Source: Chryseobacterium sp. IHB B 17019 (GTDB lineage Bacteria; Bacteroidota; Bacteroidia; Flavobacteriales; Weeksellaceae). Taken from it: DNA of 64,000 nucleotides. How positions within the stretch are numbered: the stretch's first letter is position 1; the number at the start of each line of letters is the position of its first letter. Made by a program: the position numbers and the translations under genes. The stretch covers positions 2,294,001 through 2,358,000 of the forward strand of contig NZ_CP013293.1 of the NCBI RefSeq assembly GCF_001456155.1, read 5' to 3'. This document shows, piece after piece, positions 28,180 to 36,415 of the stretch. Below the pieces are notes generated by a model. That model was given only the letters and a program-made list of their open reading frames with translations. It was not told the origin of the DNA and did not search any database.

Positions 28180-28242
28180 AACCACCCCGTCAAAAATTCT
28201 TTGAATTTTGCCACCCCTCCAGAGGAGGGGAATTCTTACCGC
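28180..28242 (+). repeat. Interspersed 60-bp repeat, copy 3
   Basis: The best preserved copy: AACCACCCCGTCAAAAATTC, then CCCCTCCAGAGGAGGGG and TTACCGCG. It is on the opposite strand to copy 1 but, like it, next to a composite hairpin element. Confidence 0.85.
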
Positions 28243-28311
28243 GTATTTTCTTGGCATGAAAGTGACTGAAATTCCCTGGTGGCTGAGGTTCTCGAAGCCA
28301 CCGTTCCTACT

Positions 28312-28412
28312 ATCCTAGCCCGGATTGCAGCGGCATCCTTTTTGGTTGCGGCCGCAGCGAAGCGGAGGCCGTAACCAAAAAGATATAGTGGAAAGCCGGA
28401 AATAGCTTCTTA
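28312..28412. repeat. Composite hairpin element, copy B
   Basis: Shell CCTAGCCCGGATTGCAGC at the left and GGAAAGCCGGAAATAGCTTC at the right, as in copy A. The core stem (CTTTTTGGTT / AACCAAAAAG with an inner GCGGCC / GGCCG) is imperfect and unrelated in sequence to the core of copy A. A conserved shell with a variable core is unusual. Confidence 0.75.
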
Positions 28413-28532
28413 CAAGGAAGGGAAGTTGGAGGATGGATACTGGAAGATGATTATGGTAATTAAGCCATAATTTATTTAATAATTTCTTATAATTTGCACT
28501 TTTAGCGAATAAGCTTATATTTGCAAAAATTT

Positions 28533-28690
28533 TGGTTTCCAATTATTTGGAATTAATAGGGAATTGGGTGGAAATCCCAAACTGTCCCCGCAACTGTAAA
28601 TCGCAATCAAAATTTCTACGAGAAACCACTGTGAAAACGGGAAGGTGTAGAAAAGCGAAAGTCAGGAGACCTGCCAGAATTATAACTAAA
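28533..28690 (+). ncRNA. Cobalamin riboswitch
   Basis: Conserved blocks appear in order: GGGAATTGGGTGGAAATCCC, CCCCGCAACTGT, ACCACTG, CGGGAAGGTG and the B12 box AGTCAGGAGACCTGCC. A GGAGG lies just after, 12 bases before the ATG at 28722, and could be sequestered when cobalamin binds, giving translational control of the BtuB-like receptor. Confidence 0.95.
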
Positions 28691-28721
28691 TACATTGCTT
28701 TCGGAGGAAAAGTAAAATAGA

Positions 28722-30563
28722 ATGGATATAAAGAGATCTTTAGTACTGCTTTTTTCGTCTTACGGTTGTTTTCTTTTCGGACAGGAGAAAACCATTGACA
28801 CCGTATACATCTTTGACAATCAAATGAATAAGGTAAAACTTTTTCATAAAGTTAATACCCTCAATCCAGAAGATCTGGAGAAAAATTCTACCAATCTATC
28901 TGATGCCTTACGCTTTCAAACATCTATTTACATTAAGGAAAACGGCCGTGGTGCAGTTTCTTCGCCATCTTTCCGCGGAACAAGTGCGGGACACACCGCT
29001 TTTGTCTGGAATGGGATTAACATTAACTCTAATTTCCTGGGACAAGGCGATGTGAATAATATTCCGCTTTTCGGGTATGATGAGCTGGAGATAAAAGCCG
29101 GTGGTGGAAGTGTACAATATGGCAGTTCTGCAATCGGAGGAAGTATTCACCTGAATAATAATCTTGATTTTAACAGAGGTTTTAAAGCTTCCCTATACTC
29201 CGAAATATCTTCTTTTGATACTTATAATAATTTTGCGAAAGCTTCATTCAGTAATGAAAAATTCAGCTTTAAGGTTTCCGGAAATTATTTTATCAGTCAG
29301 AATGATTATGAAGTTCCTGAGTTCAAAACCGGTAATGAAGGCTATATCAACAGGAACGGAAGATATTATAATACATCGATGAATGTGGGGATTTCTTACA
29401 AGATTGCCCCGCAACAGACAATTTCATGGCAAAACCAGGTCTTTGACGGATCACAGCACTACCCGATTTTTGCAGAAAATGGAAATAAAACAAAATATAA
29501 TGCCCAGACTTTAAGAAGCTTAATTTCGTGGGATATCAATAAAAATAAATTTGCCAATAGCCTGAAAGCAGCTTATACAGAGGATAATTTCCAATATTTC
29601 GGAGATATTCTCAAACCTAAGGAAAGCGGCGCAGAAGGAAAGAATTATATTTTTAAAAACGATTTTAATTACTTCATCACACCGAAAATCAACTTTAATG
29701 TCATTGGTGAATTTCAAGTAAACAAGGGGAAAGGCTATCAATCCGGAATCGGAAATATCAGCAGAGATATGGGATCTGCAGCAGGGTTGATTAAATATTT
29801 TGTGACGGAAAACCTTCGTTTTGAAGCCGGAGTAAAAAAGGATTTTGTAGAAGATATCAGTTCACCCGTTTTATATTCTTTTTCCGGAAAATGGCATCCT
29901 TTGAAATGGTATAATGCAGGAGTTAATGTTTCAAAAAACTTTAAAATCCCCTCTTTTAATGATCTGTATTGGGAAAAAGGTGGAAATCCTGATTTGATCC
30001 CCGAAACCTCAATTAATGTGGACATGGATCATGAATTCAGCTTTGGTGATTTTAAAATTACATTGAGTCCATATTATATGGATGTGAAAAATTACATCAA
30101 CTGGCTTCCTACCTCTTCCGGATATTGGGCCGCCTTTAATACTTTTAAAGTAGAAATTTATGGTCTTGAATCCCAGATTCTCTTTAATAAAACCTTTGGA
30201 AAACACGATATAAAGCTTAACGCAGGATATACTTATTCAAAATCTACCAATAAGGAAACGGGAAACCAAATGGTTTACGTTCCGATTCATAAAGCATACG
30301 GAAACATCGATTATCAGTACAGTTTCCTGAAAGTATATGTTCAGGGGCTTTTCAACGGCCTTACGTATACAACAACGGATGAAAAACGAGCGGATGCCAT
30401 AGATCCGTATTTTGTGATGAATACGGGAGTTTCTGCAACGCTTTTGAAAAAATATACTTTAGGATTTAAAGTAAATAACATTACCAATACTGTCTATCAA
30501 ACGGTTTCTTATTACCCAATGCCGAAAAGAAACTACAGTATTTTTGCAACCCTGAATTTTTAA
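28722..30563 (+). CDS. BtuB-like TonB-dependent cobalamin receptor
   Basis: 613 residues with a signal peptide ending FLFGQ. The plug runs to about residue 150, containing NLSDALRFQTSIYIKENG and SFRGTSAGHTAFVWNG, followed by a 22-strand barrel ending in an aromatic residue (ATLNF). The size and the riboswitch directly upstream identify vitamin B12, or a related corrinoid, as the likely cargo. It is followed after 11 bases by a surface beta-propeller lipoprotein. Confidence 0.95.
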   Translation: MDIKRSLVLLFSSYGCFLFGQEKTIDTVYIFDNQMNKVKLFHKVNTLNPEDLEKNSTNLSDALRFQTSIYIKENGRGAVSSPSFRGTSAGHTAFVWNGININSNFLGQGDVNNIPLFGYDELEIKAGGGSVQYGSSAIGGSIHLNNNLDFNRGFKASLYSEISSFDTYNNFAKASFSNEKFSFKVSGNYFISQNDYEVPEFKTGNEGYINRNGRYYNTSMNVGISYKIAPQQTISWQNQVFDGSQHYPIFAENGNKTKYNAQTLRSLISWDINKNKFANSLKAAYTEDNFQYFGDILKPKESGAEGKNYIFKNDFNYFITPKINFNVIGEFQVNKGKGYQSGIGNISRDMGSAAGLIKYFVTENLRFEAGVKKDFVEDISSPVLYSFSGKWHPLKWYNAGVNVSKNFKIPSFNDLYWEKGGNPDLIPETSINVDMDHEFSFGDFKITLSPYYMDVKNYINWLPTSSGYWAAFNTFKVEIYGLESQILFNKTFGKHDIKLNAGYTYSKSTNKETGNQMVYVPIHKAYGNIDYQYSFLKVYVQGLFNGLTYTTTDEKRADAIDPYFVMNTGVSATLLKKYTLGFKVNNITNTVYQTVSYYPMPKRNYSIFATLNF

Positions 30564-30574
30564 AATTAAAATAT

Positions 30575-31615
30575 ATGAAAATAACTAAACTTTTAACAAT
30601 TGCTTTTGCTTCTGCCTTGCTTTTCACTACGTCTTGTAGCGATGATGACCAGGTAAATCAGGAAATGTATTACGGAAACGGCTTTCTAATCGCCAATGAA
30701 GGGAATTTTGGAAAACCGAATGCTGATGTAACTTTTGTAAGTTCGGATCTAAGCATCAAACAGGATAATATTTTCTCAGCAAATAATGGAAACTCAAACT
30801 TGGGAGATGTTTTGCAGACGATCACTTTTAGTGGTGATAATGCCTATCTTTTATTAAACAACTCGAATAAAATCCAGATTGTAAACCGTTATAATTTTAA
30901 AACAACAGGCGAAATTACAGCCCAGCTGAATTCTCCCCGCTACATGGCTTTTGCCAATAACAACATCTATGTAACCAACGATAAATACGGAGGTGACAAA
31001 TTTGTAAGCGTTTACAAAGCATCTGATTTATCTTTCGTTAAAAAAATCAATTTTACAGATAATGCTGAGAGAATTGTAGAGGCCGGAAATAATATTTTTG
31101 TGCAAAATGCATCATACGGTTTCGGAAATAAAATCACTTATATCACCACTTCAAACAACGAAGTTCAATCTACAATCACACTTCCAAACGGAAATATCAA
31201 CAAAATGATTGCGAGCAACGGCGTAGTTTACGCTATTGCAGCAGGAACTTCAGATTCCTACATTTATCAGATTTCCAATACGGGAAGCATTACGAAAACG
31301 TACACTTTAACAGGAATTGCCAACGCTACCAACCTTGAGATAGAAAAAGGTAAATTCTATTTTTCATCAGGACTTAATGTTTTTGCAATGGATCTAACCG
31401 CTACTACTGCCCCTACCACACCATTATTCACGGTAGCAAACAGTATTGATCCTTATTCTAATCTTTATGGATTCAGTGTTGTGAATGACAAAATTTTCAC
31501 ATCAGATGCGAACGGATTTACGGAAGACAGCAAAATCAGCGTATATTCTACATCAGGATCTTTACTTAAAACTTTTACAGCGGGTAAAGCTTCAAACGGT
31601 GTATTCTGGAACTAA
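30575..31615 (+). CDS. BtuG-like cobalamin-binding beta-propeller lipoprotein
   Basis: 346 residues with lipobox TTSC (Cys21) followed by SDDDQ, a surface-export tail. The body contains repeated four-stranded units (NGFLIANEGNFGKPNADV, VNRYNFKTTGEI, SVYKASDLSFV, YIYQISNTG) of a seven-bladed propeller of the DUF5074/YncE type. In Bacteroides the homologous BtuG caps BtuB and captures B12 with very high affinity. Context (11 bases after the receptor, under the same riboswitch) supports the same role here. Confidence 0.88.
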   Translation: MKITKLLTIAFASALLFTTSCSDDDQVNQEMYYGNGFLIANEGNFGKPNADVTFVSSDLSIKQDNIFSANNGNSNLGDVLQTITFSGDNAYLLLNNSNKIQIVNRYNFKTTGEITAQLNSPRYMAFANNNIYVTNDKYGGDKFVSVYKASDLSFVKKINFTDNAERIVEAGNNIFVQNASYGFGNKITYITTSNNEVQSTITLPNGNINKMIASNGVVYAIAAGTSDSYIYQISNTGSITKTYTLTGIANATNLEIEKGKFYFSSGLNVFAMDLTATTAPTTPLFTVANSIDPYSNLYGFSVVNDKIFTSDANGFTEDSKISVYSTSGSLLKTFTAGKASNGVFWN

Positions 31616-31666
31616 AAATTGATACTTCGGTATTCAATATATTTTTTTTCATCATTTGTGTTTTTT

Positions 31667-31703
31667 TTCCGGGCGGTTTCTTCGAAACCGCCCGGATTTT
31701 TTT
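31667..31703 (+). terminator. Terminator of the btuB/btuG-like operon
   Basis: CCGGGCGGTTTC / GAAACCGCCCGG is a perfect 12-bp stem with a TTC loop, flanked by T runs on both strands, so it can act in either direction. Confidence 0.9.
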
Positions 31704-31713
31704 AATTATTCTG

Positions 31714-31900
31714 TTTTTTTAACCGCAAAAGTCACAAAAGATTAATTTTTATTTTAAAAAAAGTTTAAACATTAAATTATAATCAAGCATACAAAAGATG
31801 AAAATCTTAGATTTCAAAACTTAAACGGCCTTTCAACGTTTCTTTATTAAACTTAAAATATAAAGTTGATGAAATCTTTGTGACATTTGCGGTTAAAAAA
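31714..31900. repeat. Element with AACCGCAAAAGTCACAAAAG inverted arms
   Basis: Left arm 31714-31742 and right arm 31873-31900 are complementary apart from one mismatch and one single-base indel. The interior is AT-rich and non-coding. The arms resemble the TTTGTG arms at 17381-17538. Confidence 0.7.
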
Positions 31901-31948
31901 AGGCAAAAGATAGAATCCATTGCCTTATAAATATTTAAAATAAAATTT

Positions 31949-33370
31949 TTATGCTAAAGTCAGTCCAAGCTTTTCCGCTTCTACAATCACAAATTTTCTT
32001 GCTTCTTCCTTATCATTTCCAATCTCTCCTTCCAGAATAGCTTCTTTTACTTTTTCCTTTAAAATACCGATTTCCCTTCCAGGCTTAAGATTAAACATCT
32101 CCATAATTTCTTCACCGGAAATAGGCGGTTGGAAATTCCTTACCTGATCTTTTTCTTCAACCTCCTTGATTTTTACCGCAACATATTCAAAGTTTTTCTT
32201 GAATTTTTCCTGTTTTTTGGAGTTTTTTGTCGTGATATCAGCTTTGCAAAGAGTAAATAAATCCTCAAGATTTTCTCCGGCATCAAACAGCAATCTTCTC
32301 AAAGCAGAATCTGAGGCATCGTCTGTAATCAAAGCGATTGGACGCGATGAAAGCTTTACCATTTTCTGAACGTACTTCATGTCCGGACCCAACGGTAATT
32401 TCAGTCTCTGAAAAAGGTTTTTTGTCATTTTTGAGCCTAAAAACTCGTGTCCGTGAAAAGTCCAGCCTGTACCTTCAACAAACTTTTTTGTCGGAGCTTT
32501 TCCGATGTCGTGAAGGAGTGCGGACCAACGAAGCCATAGGTTATCCGTGTTTTCGGAGATATTGTCTACCACTTCCAAAGTATGATAAAAGTTGTCTTTA
32601 TGGGTTTGTCCTTCCACCTCTTCTACTCCTTTAAGATCGATTAATTCAGGAATAATTAATTTCATTAAACCTGTTTGTTCCATTAATTTTAATCCAATTG
32701 AAGGTTTTTGGGAAAGCATGATTTTATTAAACTCAACCATAATTCTTTCCATTGAAACAATCTTAATTCTTTCAGCTTCCTTACGAATCGCTTCCAAAGA
32801 ATTTTCTTCAATCTGAAACTGTAAAGTCGATGCAAAACGAATCGCTCTCATCATTCTCAACGGATCATCAGAATACGTTTGAGCCGGTTCCAAAGGCGTT
32901 CTTAAAATCCCTTTTTCAAGGTCATCAATTCCGTTGAAAGGGTCTATTAATTCACCAAAATTATCTTTATTTAAAGAAATTGCCATTGCATTAATGGTAA
33001 AATCCCTTCTTTTCTGATCGTCTTCAATCGTTCCGCCTTCTACATCCGGTTTTCTGCTGTTTTCGTTGTAGCTCTCCTTTCTGGCACCTACAAATTCCAG
33101 TTCCAGATCTTTGTATTTAATCATCGCCGTTCCATAGGTTTTAAAAACGGAAACTTTCATTTTCGGATCGATTTCTTTGGCTACGTTTTGGGCAAGTTCA
33201 ATTCCGCTTTGTTCAGTTACAAAATCAATATCCGTAGAAGCTTTTCTCTTCATCAACAAATCCCGGACATAACCGCCAACAACATACACCGACTGATTAT
33301 TTCCAGCCGCGACTTCAGAAATTATTTTGAAAAGCTTTAGATTTTTATTTTGATTAAGATTGATGAACAT
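31949..33370 (-). CDS. CCA tRNA nucleotidyltransferase with HD domain
   Basis: 473 residues. The nucleotidyltransferase core has GGYVRDLLM at 32-40 and the catalytic DID at 47-49; the RNA-binding helical part (RRDFTINAMA, DPLRMMRAIRFAS) follows, then an HD domain near residue 290 (LLHDIGKAPT). It adds or repairs the CCA end of tRNA; the HD part may give phosphohydrolase activity. Bacteroidota CCA enzymes commonly carry HD. Cytosolic, transcribed on its own. Confidence 0.95.
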   Translation of the reverse strand: MFINLNQNKNLKLFKIISEVAAGNNQSVYVVGGYVRDLLMKRKASTDIDFVTEQSGIELAQNVAKEIDPKMKVSVFKTYGTAMIKYKDLELEFVGARKESYNENSRKPDVEGGTIEDDQKRRDFTINAMAISLNKDNFGELIDPFNGIDDLEKGILRTPLEPAQTYSDDPLRMMRAIRFASTLQFQIEENSLEAIRKEAERIKIVSMERIMVEFNKIMLSQKPSIGLKLMEQTGLMKLIIPELIDLKGVEEVEGQTHKDNFYHTLEVVDNISENTDNLWLRWSALLHDIGKAPTKKFVEGTGWTFHGHEFLGSKMTKNLFQRLKLPLGPDMKYVQKMVKLSSRPIALITDDASDSALRRLLFDAGENLEDLFTLCKADITTKNSKKQEKFKKNFEYVAVKIKEVEEKDQVRNFQPPISGEEIMEMFNLKPGREIGILKEKVKEAILEGEIGNDKEEARKFVIVEAEKLGLTLA

Positions 33371-33536
33371 TTTTATTGATGTTAGATATTAAATGTTAGA
33401 TATTAGACTTACAATTAATTAAAATTGTCAACAATATCTAATGTAAAACCACTAAGAAATTAAGAGTACAGCCTTGACGAATATTCTTAATGCCTTAATG
33501 GTTACACGATTTTGCAAAGATAATTAAATTCTTCTT

Positions 33537-34085
33537 TTACTCGCGAAGGACTTTTATTCTGTTATCACTCCAGATTTTTATCACCGATGAACCCGAATAT
33601 TTGGAGACTTTTTCACGGTCTTCTTCCACTGCGTAATCTACGAGATCAATAATTTCGGGCGAAATATCAGAAAATTTCAACGGACTTTTATCTCCACTGA
33701 AATTGGCAGAAGTTGAAACCAGAGGTTTATTTAATTTTGTGATTAATTTTTTACAAAAATCATTTTTCACCAAACGGATTCCTATACTTCCGTCTTCTGC
33801 TAATAATTCTTTCGGTAAACCTCTTGGATTTTCGTAAACGATTGTTACTGGTTTTTCACTAAGATCAATAATTTCCCAAGCCATTTCCGGAACATCAACC
33901 AAATCCTGAAGTCTCTTTTCTGTTTCCACCAAAATGATCATGGATTTGTTTTTTTCACGTTTTTTAATTTCGAAAATTTTGTTGATCGCTTCTATATTTG
34001 TAGCGTCACAGCCGATTCCCCAGATAGTGTCTGTTGGATAGAGGATTGTTCCGCCGGATTTTAGTATGTTGATAATGTTTTCCAT
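33537..34085 (-). CDS. YrdC/Sua5-family L-threonylcarbamoyladenylate synthase
   Basis: 182 residues with the YrdC fold: ILYPTDTIWGIGCDA, IFEIKKREKNKSM (substrate lysines), and STSANFSGDKSP. It makes threonylcarbamoyl-AMP for the t6A modification of tRNA ANN codons. It has no Sua5 C-terminal domain, so it could be the YciO/YwlC paralogue rather than the only copy. It begins 2 bases after the stop of a membrane protein gene. Confidence 0.9.
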   Translation of the reverse strand: MENIINILKSGGTILYPTDTIWGIGCDATNIEAINKIFEIKKREKNKSMIILVETEKRLQDLVDVPEMAWEIIDLSEKPVTIVYENPRGLPKELLAEDGSIGIRLVKNDFCKKLITKLNKPLVSTSANFSGDKSPLKFSDISPEIIDLVDYAVEEDREKVSKYSGSSVIKIWSDNRIKVLRE

Positions 34086-34087
34086 AA

Positions 34088-34702
34088 TTATTTTATATTT
34101 TCTTCATATTCGATTTTACTTTTCATAATGTAAGGGTTTCTTGAAGAAAAAACTATTGTTTCATAATCTCCTACATTTTTAAGGGTATCTTTCAAATAAA
34201 TCACTTTGCTAATTTTATTTTTATCATATTCAAGGTTTACATGCGCTCTTTTAGAACCTTTATAATATGAAATATTATCAATTCTTACTATTCTCTCAAT
34301 TCTATAATAAGTTAAATCTGTTCTTTCTACAAAATTTACGATTTTATAAAACAAAAAAATGAAAAAGAAAAGTAGAGGGAAAGCAAATGATGAAAATAGT
34401 TTCTTAATTCTTTTGGATATTAACAATCCTTTTTTCTCATAAAAAAAATTATTAAATACCAATGTGAATGGAGAAATAAAACCGATCTCTTTAAGATTAT
34501 TAAAAATAATTTTACTACTTATAAGCGTACTTAAATAACCTACTCCTATCCAGCAGAGCATCACAGAAAATACGATAATAAAAAATTCTGAAGTTCCTTG
34601 ATCTATCCGCCACCACGAAATATATGCTATGAAGAATGAAATCCCTAAAAATAGAATTGAAAACAGGAAATATAGTGTTAATATTTTAAGATTGTTATTC
34701 AT
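34088..34702 (-). CDS. Four-helix membrane protein, unknown
   Basis: 204 residues from the ATG at 34702. Two long N-terminal membrane helices (about 8-30 and 36-58), one near 98-120, and a C-terminal soluble part (130-204) containing NVEYDKNKISKVIYL-like strand segments. It is Phe- and Ile-rich and codon use matches the region. Two bases separate it from the YrdC-family gene, suggesting a shared transcript without an evident functional link. No family recognised. Confidence 0.6.
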   Translation of the reverse strand: MNNNLKILTLYFLFSILFLGISFFIAYISWWRIDQGTSEFFIIVFSVMLCWIGVGYLSTLISSKIIFNNLKEIGFISPFTLVFNNFFYEKKGLLISKRIKKLFSSFAFPLLFFFIFLFYKIVNFVERTDLTYYRIERIVRIDNISYYKGSKRAHVNLEYDKNKISKVIYLKDTLKNVGDYETIVFSSRNPYIMKSKIEYEENIK

Positions 34703-34762
34703 AAACAACTATACTTAACCCTTTCTAAATTAATCATATTCTCCATAAATCAGTTTTTATCA

Positions 34763-35266
34763 TCACAATTTCGGCAAATACCTTTCCTCAATAATATTCA
34801 AATGATGGTAATTATGCCCAACGATCAATTTCCCGATAGTTTCTACAGAAATTTGGTTTCCGTTGGCTGTTCCGATGTTCTTTAAGGCAGATGGATTCAT
34901 TGTTTCCAGCAAGACTTGGGAAGATTTTCTAACCAATTTGTATTCTTCCAGTAAAGATTCTAAGCTTCTTTCATTGGCAAAAGACTGATTAGCGTACAGT
35001 TCTTCGTCAAAACCAGGTAGCTCATTTTGATCACCTCTTGCAAAAGCCAGAATACGGTACTGAAAAACCCTTTCTGTGTCTGATAAATGCAGAAGTAACT
35101 CCTTCAATGTCCATTTTCCTTCGGCATAAGCAAAGTTGGATTGCTCTTCTGTAAGTTTTGAATATATTTCAGTGGTTTTTTCTCCTGATTTTTTTAATTC
35201 CTCCAACCAGTTTTCGGATGGAATATTATCTAAATATCTCTGAACGTATTTTTGAAAATCTGACAT
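34763..35266 (-). CDS. DinB-family protein
   Basis: 167 residues, a four-helix bundle of the DinB/YfiT superfamily. WTLKELLLHLSDTERVF and KLIVGHNYHHLNIIEERYL carry His residues that form the usual metal site. Members act in stress responses and thiol (e.g. bacillithiol) transfer; the substrate here is unknown. Confidence 0.88.
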   Translation of the reverse strand: MSDFQKYVQRYLDNIPSENWLEELKKSGEKTTEIYSKLTEEQSNFAYAEGKWTLKELLLHLSDTERVFQYRILAFARGDQNELPGFDEELYANQSFANERSLESLLEEYKLVRKSSQVLLETMNPSALKNIGTANGNQISVETIGKLIVGHNYHHLNIIEERYLPKL

Positions 35267-35271
35267 TTTTT

Positions 35272-35325
35272 TAGTTATAAGTTATTAATTATGAGTTATG
35301 AGTTGTGAAAATTCACAATTGACAA
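35272..35325. repeat. Low-complexity GAGTTATGAGTT repeat
   Basis: Near-tandem words (TTATAAGTTATTAATTATGAGTTATGAGTT then a CACAATTGACAATT tail, split here for clarity) fill the spacer. The same words occur at 41197-41296. Confidence 0.6.
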
Positions 35326-35765
35326 TTATCCGTTCGTCCATTCATAGAAGTTTACGGAATCATATATTTCGAAGCCGCAGCTTGGATATAAACGGTTTCC
35401 GATGTCATTGCTTTTTCCGGTTTCAAGTAAAATTCCACTGGCGTCGGTTGATTTTGCCAGTTCTTTGGATATTTCAATTAACTCTTTTGAAAAGCCTTTT
35501 CCGCGGTAATTTTCGTTGACATACAAATCATTCAACAGCCAGTAACGCTTCATTCTTGTTGAAGAAAGATTGGATATAGCTGAACGAAACCAATTAACTT
35601 ACCATCATTTTCAGCTACAAAAATTTCTGAATCTTGTTTTTCAATTCTTTCTTTTAAAAATTTTTCTGCTGCAGGAACATCAGAATCTTTATGGTAAAAA
35701 ATCCTGTATTGATCGAATAACTCCGCTAGTTGATGTAAATCCTGTAAGATGACTTTTCTGATCAT
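35326..35765 (-). pseudogene. GNAT acetyltransferase split by a frameshift
   Basis: Two adjoining frames make one acetyltransferase. The first (35550-35765) starts MIRKVILQDLHQLAELFDQY and ends after FVQLYPI; the second (35326-35553) carries MKRYWLLNDLYVNENYRGKG with the acetyl-CoA-binding Q/R-x-x-G-K/G loop and the C-terminal FEIYDSVNFYEW. Homologues read GFVQLYPxxSSxxMKRxWxLNDLxV in one frame, which is restored by adding one base near 35573. Either a real mutation or a sequencing error. The ATGA overlap of the two parts is a by-product. Confidence 0.82.
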
Positions 35766-35815
35766 TTTATTGAAATTAAAACTTTGTCAAAGATTTTAAA
35801 CTTTGACAAAATACA

Positions 35816-36295
35816 TTATAAGTGATGGTCGTAGCTTAGAACACGTTTCATTTTCCAGTCTTTGCCTTCTAAAACCCAGAGAATGGTAAATTTTGCGCGA
35901 CTACCTTTGTTCCATTTTCCATTGGACAGCTCAAAGAATTCGTGCTCGCCTTCCTGTACGAAAGCATATAAAGCGTTCTTATTGTACAGCGGATAGACCT
36001 TCATAGTATTTGGAACGAGCTCACGTTTTATTTTGTTTGGACTGCTGCAGATATTATTTTTAATGGAAGCTGTGAAAGCCTCTTCTCCAGAGGTAATTCC
36101 GCCCTTGTCATGATAAAATTCCAAATCTTTGCTGACTATGGATTTATAATGAGAAAGATCACATTTATTAAAGCCTATATCGAAAATCAAACTGTCCAGC
36201 TTTTTTGCTGTTTTATATAATTCATCGGTATTTTTTACCTGAGAATATGCAATTTGACTTACAATTAGCAATAATAGAATTTGGATCTTTCTCAT
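35816..36295 (-). CDS. Exported SnoaL/DUF4440-like protein
   Basis: 159 residues from the ATG at 36295, which begins a clean signal peptide ending IAYSQ. The rest is a cone-shaped NTF2-like fold (SLIFDIGFNKCDLSHYKSIVSK, FYHDKGGITSG, FTILWVLEGKDWKMKRVLSYDHH). DUF4440 proteins bind small ligands; no catalytic signature is evident. It stands between two unrelated genes. Confidence 0.8.
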   Translation of the reverse strand: MRKIQILLLLIVSQIAYSQVKNTDELYKTAKKLDSLIFDIGFNKCDLSHYKSIVSKDLEFYHDKGGITSGEEAFTASIKNNICSSPNKIKRELVPNTMKVYPLYNKNALYAFVQEGEHEFFELSNGKWNKGSRAKFTILWVLEGKDWKMKRVLSYDHHL

Positions 36296-36322
36296 TATGT
36301 TTTGTTTTAAATTATAACAATC

Positions 36323-36401
36323 TGTCATTCTGACGAAGGAAAAATCTTTATTCATTAAAATAGATTCTTCATTACGCTTCGCTGCATTCAGAATGACAAA
36401 A
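36323..36401. repeat. TGTCATTCTGACGAAGG inverted repeat
   Basis: The left arm TGTCATTCTGACGAAGG is partly complementary to CTTCGCTGCATTCAGAATGACA at the right. AGATTCTTC lies in the middle. This is the best-preserved of three or four related copies in the window (also 1387-1460, 20985-21036). Confidence 0.65.
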
Positions 36402-36415
36402 GCAACTTTTTATAA

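Larger units (their letters stand above)
28138..28532. other. Non-coding spacer made of repeats
   Basis: Contains copy 3 of the CCCCTCC repeat and composite hairpin copy B, with a small GGTGGCTGAGG...CGAAGCCACC hairpin near 28279-28304. It ends at the cobalamin riboswitch. No gene seen. Confidence 0.7.
31616..31948. other. Non-coding spacer with terminator and inverted-repeat element
   Basis: No gene seen; holds a strong terminator and a 187-bp element with imperfect terminal inverted repeats. Confidence 0.7.

Noticed and set aside
28532..28720. 62-codon plus-strand frame ahead of the BtuB-like gene
   Set aside because: It lies entirely within the cobalamin riboswitch and its composition follows the RNA, not a protein.
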